The notes under the pieces are model-generated. The model was given only the letters and a program-made list of their open reading frames with translations. It had not been told where the DNA came from and did no database searches. Shown here piece after piece: positions 61,663 through 64,000 of a DNA stretch of 64,000 nt (position 1 is its first letter; each line of letters starts with the position of its first letter). Made by a program: the position numbers and the translations under genes. This stretch comes from Halomonas denitrificans (GTDB lineage Bacteria; Pseudomonadota; Gammaproteobacteria; Xanthomonadales; Wenzhouxiangellaceae): NCBI GenBank assembly GCA_019800895.1, contig JAHVKF010000003.1, positions 558,001 through 622,000 of the forward strand. Reading direction: 5' to 3'.

Positions 61663-62396
61663 TTCGCGCCCCGCTGGCGCACGGCCTCGAACAGCGCGAT
61701 GCCCGTCGCGACGGAGACGTTCAGGCTTTCCATGGAGCCAGGCATCGGGATCTTCGCCAGTTCGTCGCAGCGCTCGGCGGTCAGGCGGCGCAGGCCCTTT
61801 TCCTCGCTGCCCATGACCACGATGCGCGGGCCCCTGAGGTCGATGTCGTGGATCGATGTCCCGGCCTCGCCGGCCAGGCCGACCGCCCAGACGCCGGCCT
61901 GCTTGAGGTGCTCGAGGGCGCGGGCCAGGTTGGCGACCTCGACCAGCGGCACGACCTCGGCCGCACCGGCGGCGGCGCGGCGGGCCGCGGGACTCAGCGG
62001 CGCGGAACGATCGCGCGGCACCAGCACCGCATCGACGCCGGCAGCGGCCGCCGAGCGCAGGCAGGCGCCGAGGTTGTGCGGGTCCTGCACCTGGTCGAGG
62101 GCGAGCAGCAGAAGGTCGCCGCCCCGTGCCTCGACCAGCGCGTCGAGTTCGGCTTCGCTCATCGGCTCGACCGGCCGGAACTCGGCGACCACGCCCTGGT
62201 GGGTCTCCCCCCCGGTCTGCTTGTCCAGCGTGCCGGCCTTCGCGGCCTGGACCGGGATGCCGGCGGCCTTCGCGCGGCCCACCAGCGCTTTCACCCGCGG
62301 GTTGTCGCCGGCCACCCAGAGCTGGAGCACGCGCTCGGGGCTGCGCTCGATCAGGGCCTCGACGGCATTGATGCCGCCGGTCTGCTCGCGTCTCAT
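61659..62396 (-). CDS. rlmB: 23S rRNA (guanosine-2'-O-)-methyltransferase RlmB
   Basis: SPOUT-fold enzyme that methylates G2251 of 23S rRNA. The 245-residue protein has a short L30-like N-terminal domain (GGINAVEALIERSPERVLQLWV) and the three SPOUT motifs: LDQVQDPHNLGACLRSA, IVVMGSEEKGLRRLT and IPMPGSMESLNVSVATGIALFE. It follows rnr with an ATGA overlap, the usual gene order. Confidence 0.95.
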   Translation of the reverse strand: MRREQTGGINAVEALIERSPERVLQLWVAGDNPRVKALVGRAKAAGIPVQAAKAGTLDKQTGGETHQGVVAEFRPVEPMSEAELDALVEARGGDLLLLALDQVQDPHNLGACLRSAAAAGVDAVLVPRDRSAPLSPAARRAAAGAAEVVPLVEVANLARALEHLKQAGVWAVGLAGEAGTSIHDIDLRGPRIVVMGSEEKGLRRLTAERCDELAKIPMPGSMESLNVSVATGIALFEAVRQRGAK

Positions 62397-64000
62397 TGCT
62401 TCCGGCCTCCGCGCTTGCCGCTGCCCTTGCCCTTGCCTTTGCCGCTGCGCCGAGCCTTCTTCTTCGCGGGCTTGCGTCCGCCGGCGCGCTTGTTCGCATC
62501 CTCCGCGTCGCCTTCGCCGGCGATCCGGAAGTCGATCTTGCGCTCGTCGACGCTGACCGACAGCACCTCGATGCGGACCGGGTCGGCCAGGCGGAAGCGC
62601 AGGCCGCGGCGTTCGCCGGTCAGCACCCGGCCGGTCGGGTCGAAGTGGTAGTAGTCGTTCGGCAGGGAAGTGATGTGCACGAGTCCGCTGACGCCCATCT
62701 CCGGCAGTTCGACGAACACGCCGAAGCCGGTCACGCCGGTGATCACGCCGTCGAACTCGTCGCCCACGTGGCGCTGCATGAACTGGCACTTCAGCCGCTC
62801 GTCGACCTCGCGGCTGGCGTTCTCGGCGCGACGCTCCAGGTACGAGCACTCGCGGCCGAGCTCGGCCATCTTCTTGGCCGAGTAGGGGTAGTCCTTCTTC
62901 GGCTGGCGACGCAGCCAGGATTTCAGCGCCCGGTGCAGCAGCAGGTCGGGGTAGCGGCGGATCGGCGAGGTGAAGTGCGAGTACGCGTCCAGCGCCAGGC
63001 CGAAGTGGCCCTTGTTCTCGGGCTGGTAGACCGCCAGCGCGAGACTGCGCAGCAGCACGGCGTCGACCAGCGGCGCGATCGACGAGCCGCGGGCCTTCTT
63101 CTGGATCCGGGTCAGGTCGGCCGGCTTCGGCTCGTCGCTCCAGTTCGGCGTCAGGCCATGGGCCGACAGGAACGCTTCGAGCTCGCCGAGCTTGTCCGGC
63201 GGGGGCACGTCGTGGACCCGGTAGAGCACCGGCCGTTCGATCGTCTCGGCGGTCTTCGCGGCCTGTACGTTGGCCGCGATCATGCACTCCTCGATCAGCT
63301 TGTGCGCGTCGTGGCGGGTACGCCGGCGCAGCTGCTCGACCCGGCCGTCGGGGTCGAACACGAAGTTGACCTCGCTGGAGTCGAAATCGATGGCGCCGCG
63401 CTGGTCGCGCTTCTTCGCCAGCAGGCGGTAGACCTCGTAGAGATGATCGAGATTCTCGCGAACGTGGGCGAAGCGCTCGTTCAGCGCCTCGTCGCCGTGC
63501 TCGACGATGTGGCGGACCTGGTCGTAGGTCAGGCGCGCCTGGGAGCGCATCACGCCCTCGGCAAAGCGGCTCTTCGTGACCTTGCCCTTCGCGTCCAGGG
63601 TCATGTCGCAGACCATCACCAGGCGGTCGACGTCCGGGTTGATCGAGCACAGGCCGTTCGACAGCGCTTCCGGCAGCATCGGCACGACCTGGTCCGGGAA
63701 GTAGGTCGACGTGCCGCGCTTCTGGGCCTCGTCGTCGAGCGCCGATCCGGGCGTCACGTACTCGGCGACGTCGGCGATCGCGACGATCACCCGCCAGCCG
63801 TCGCCGCGGGGCGCGGCGTAGACCGCGTCGTCGAAGTCGCGCGCGTCGGCGCCGTCGATCGTGACCAGCGGCAGGTCGCGCAGGTCCAGCCGGCCCTTCG
63901 CCCGTTCGGGGTCGATCGAATCGCCGAAGGCCTCGGCCTCGCGGATCACCTCGTCGGGGAAGGCCGCGGGAAGCTGGTGGTTGAAGATCGCGATCTGGGT
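62393..64000 (-). CDS. rnr: Ribonuclease R, partial (N-terminal part outside the window)
   Basis: RNB-family 3'-5' exoribonuclease. The open frame reaches base 64000 at its 5' side, so about the first third of the protein is missing. The visible part has the RNB catalytic motif ITIDGADARDFDDAVYAA, then GTSTYFPDQVVPMLPEALSNGLCSIN and YSHFTSPIRRYPDLL-type segments, then the S1 domain (VGDEFDGVITGVTGFGVFVEL). The C-terminal tail is very basic and repeats Lys and Gly (SGKGKGKGSGKRGGRK), as is usual for RNase R. It is the first of three coupled genes. Confidence 0.95.
   Translation of the reverse strand, partial: TQIAIFNHQLPAAFPDEVIREAEAFGDSIDPERAKGRLDLRDLPLVTIDGADARDFDDAVYAAPRGDGWRVIVAIADVAEYVTPGSALDDEAQKRGTSTYFPDQVVPMLPEALSNGLCSINPDVDRLVMVCDMTLDAKGKVTKSRFAEGVMRSQARLTYDQVRHIVEHGDEALNERFAHVRENLDHLYEVYRLLAKKRDQRGAIDFDSSEVNFVFDPDGRVEQLRRRTRHDAHKLIEECMIAANVQAAKTAETIERPVLYRVHDVPPPDKLGELEAFLSAHGLTPNWSDEPKPADLTRIQKKARGSSIAPLVDAVLLRSLALAVYQPENKGHFGLALDAYSHFTSPIRRYPDLLLHRALKSWLRRQPKKDYPYSAKKMAELGRECSYLERRAENASREVDERLKCQFMQRHVGDEFDGVITGVTGFGVFVELPEMGVSGLVHITSLPNDYYHFDPTGRVLTGERRGLRFRLADPVRIEVLSVSVDERKIDFRIAGEGDAEDANKRAGGRKPAKKKARRSGKGKGKGSGKRGGRKQ

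Overview
The window is a stretch of high-GC chromosome from a gammaproteobacterium. The gene set (oligoribonuclease beside RsgA, PpsA beside its DUF299 regulator, YqiB-like DUF1249 beside a CpdA-like phosphoesterase, GreB, SbcB, RlmB after RNase R, DUF2058, DUF1415, ELM1 family, a fused CysN-CysC) suggests a Xanthomonadales/Chromatiales-type lineage, perhaps near Wenzhouxiangella. That placement is inferred from content and was not computed. Almost all of it is ordinary, densely packed core genome. No prophage, integrase, transposase, plasmid gene, rRNA operon or CRISPR array was seen.

Layout. 1-9.5 kb: the end of a sulfate-activation operon (cysD, cysNC), alanine racemase, a PspF-type sigma-54 activator, radA, then rplY-pth-ychF and a small unknown gene. 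9.5-9.9 kb is an AT-rich intergenic block with a cluster of DnaA boxes. 9.9-22.6 kb: sbcB, a small membrane protein, a phosphatase, an SDR, a lytic transglycosylase, a minus-strand group (TraB-like, DUF349, NhaC-type antiporter), DUF1415 plus a small methyltransferase, an outer-membrane barrel protein and a NERD-domain protein. 22.7-31.4 kb: a flavin disulfide oxidoreductase, a TPR-sulfotransferase, a long nested hairpin repeat, agmatine catabolism (aguA, aguB), another SDR, rsgA and orn.

31.4-41 kb: ppsA with divergent ppsR, DUF1249, a cpdA-like gene, a 43-bp tandem repeat array, then a small surface/glycan-like cluster (2OG-Fe(II) oxygenase, GT2 glycosyltransferase, a kinase-like protein, an ELM1-family protein). 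41-46.4 kb: tRNA-Ala and tRNA-Glu, degenerate copies of the tRNA-Glu 3' end, an HxlR-mdaB-GST electrophile/quinone-response locus, and a GntR(YtrA)-ABC transporter operon with a visible promoter and operator. 46.6-64 kb: an FKBP isomerase, DUF2058-PPK2, an M3 lipoprotein peptidase, a lipoprotein, rimO, a BtuF-like protein, a large CadC-like regulator, an ECF sigma/membrane protein/PDZ operon, greB, a gluzincin-like protein, and the rnr-rlmB-deaminase operon, whose rnr runs off the right edge.

The most unusual material lies between genes: the DnaA-box cluster at 9.57-9.77 kb, three inverted-repeat elements (6.1, 26.2 and 39.7 kb, the last two sharing end sequences), the structured 43-bp repeats at 36.44 kb and the tRNA-Glu-derived repeats at 41.3-41.8 kb. 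No clearly new multi-gene defence or metabolic system was found. The nearest candidates are the ECF sigma/PDZ operon and the 36.7-41.0 kb cluster.
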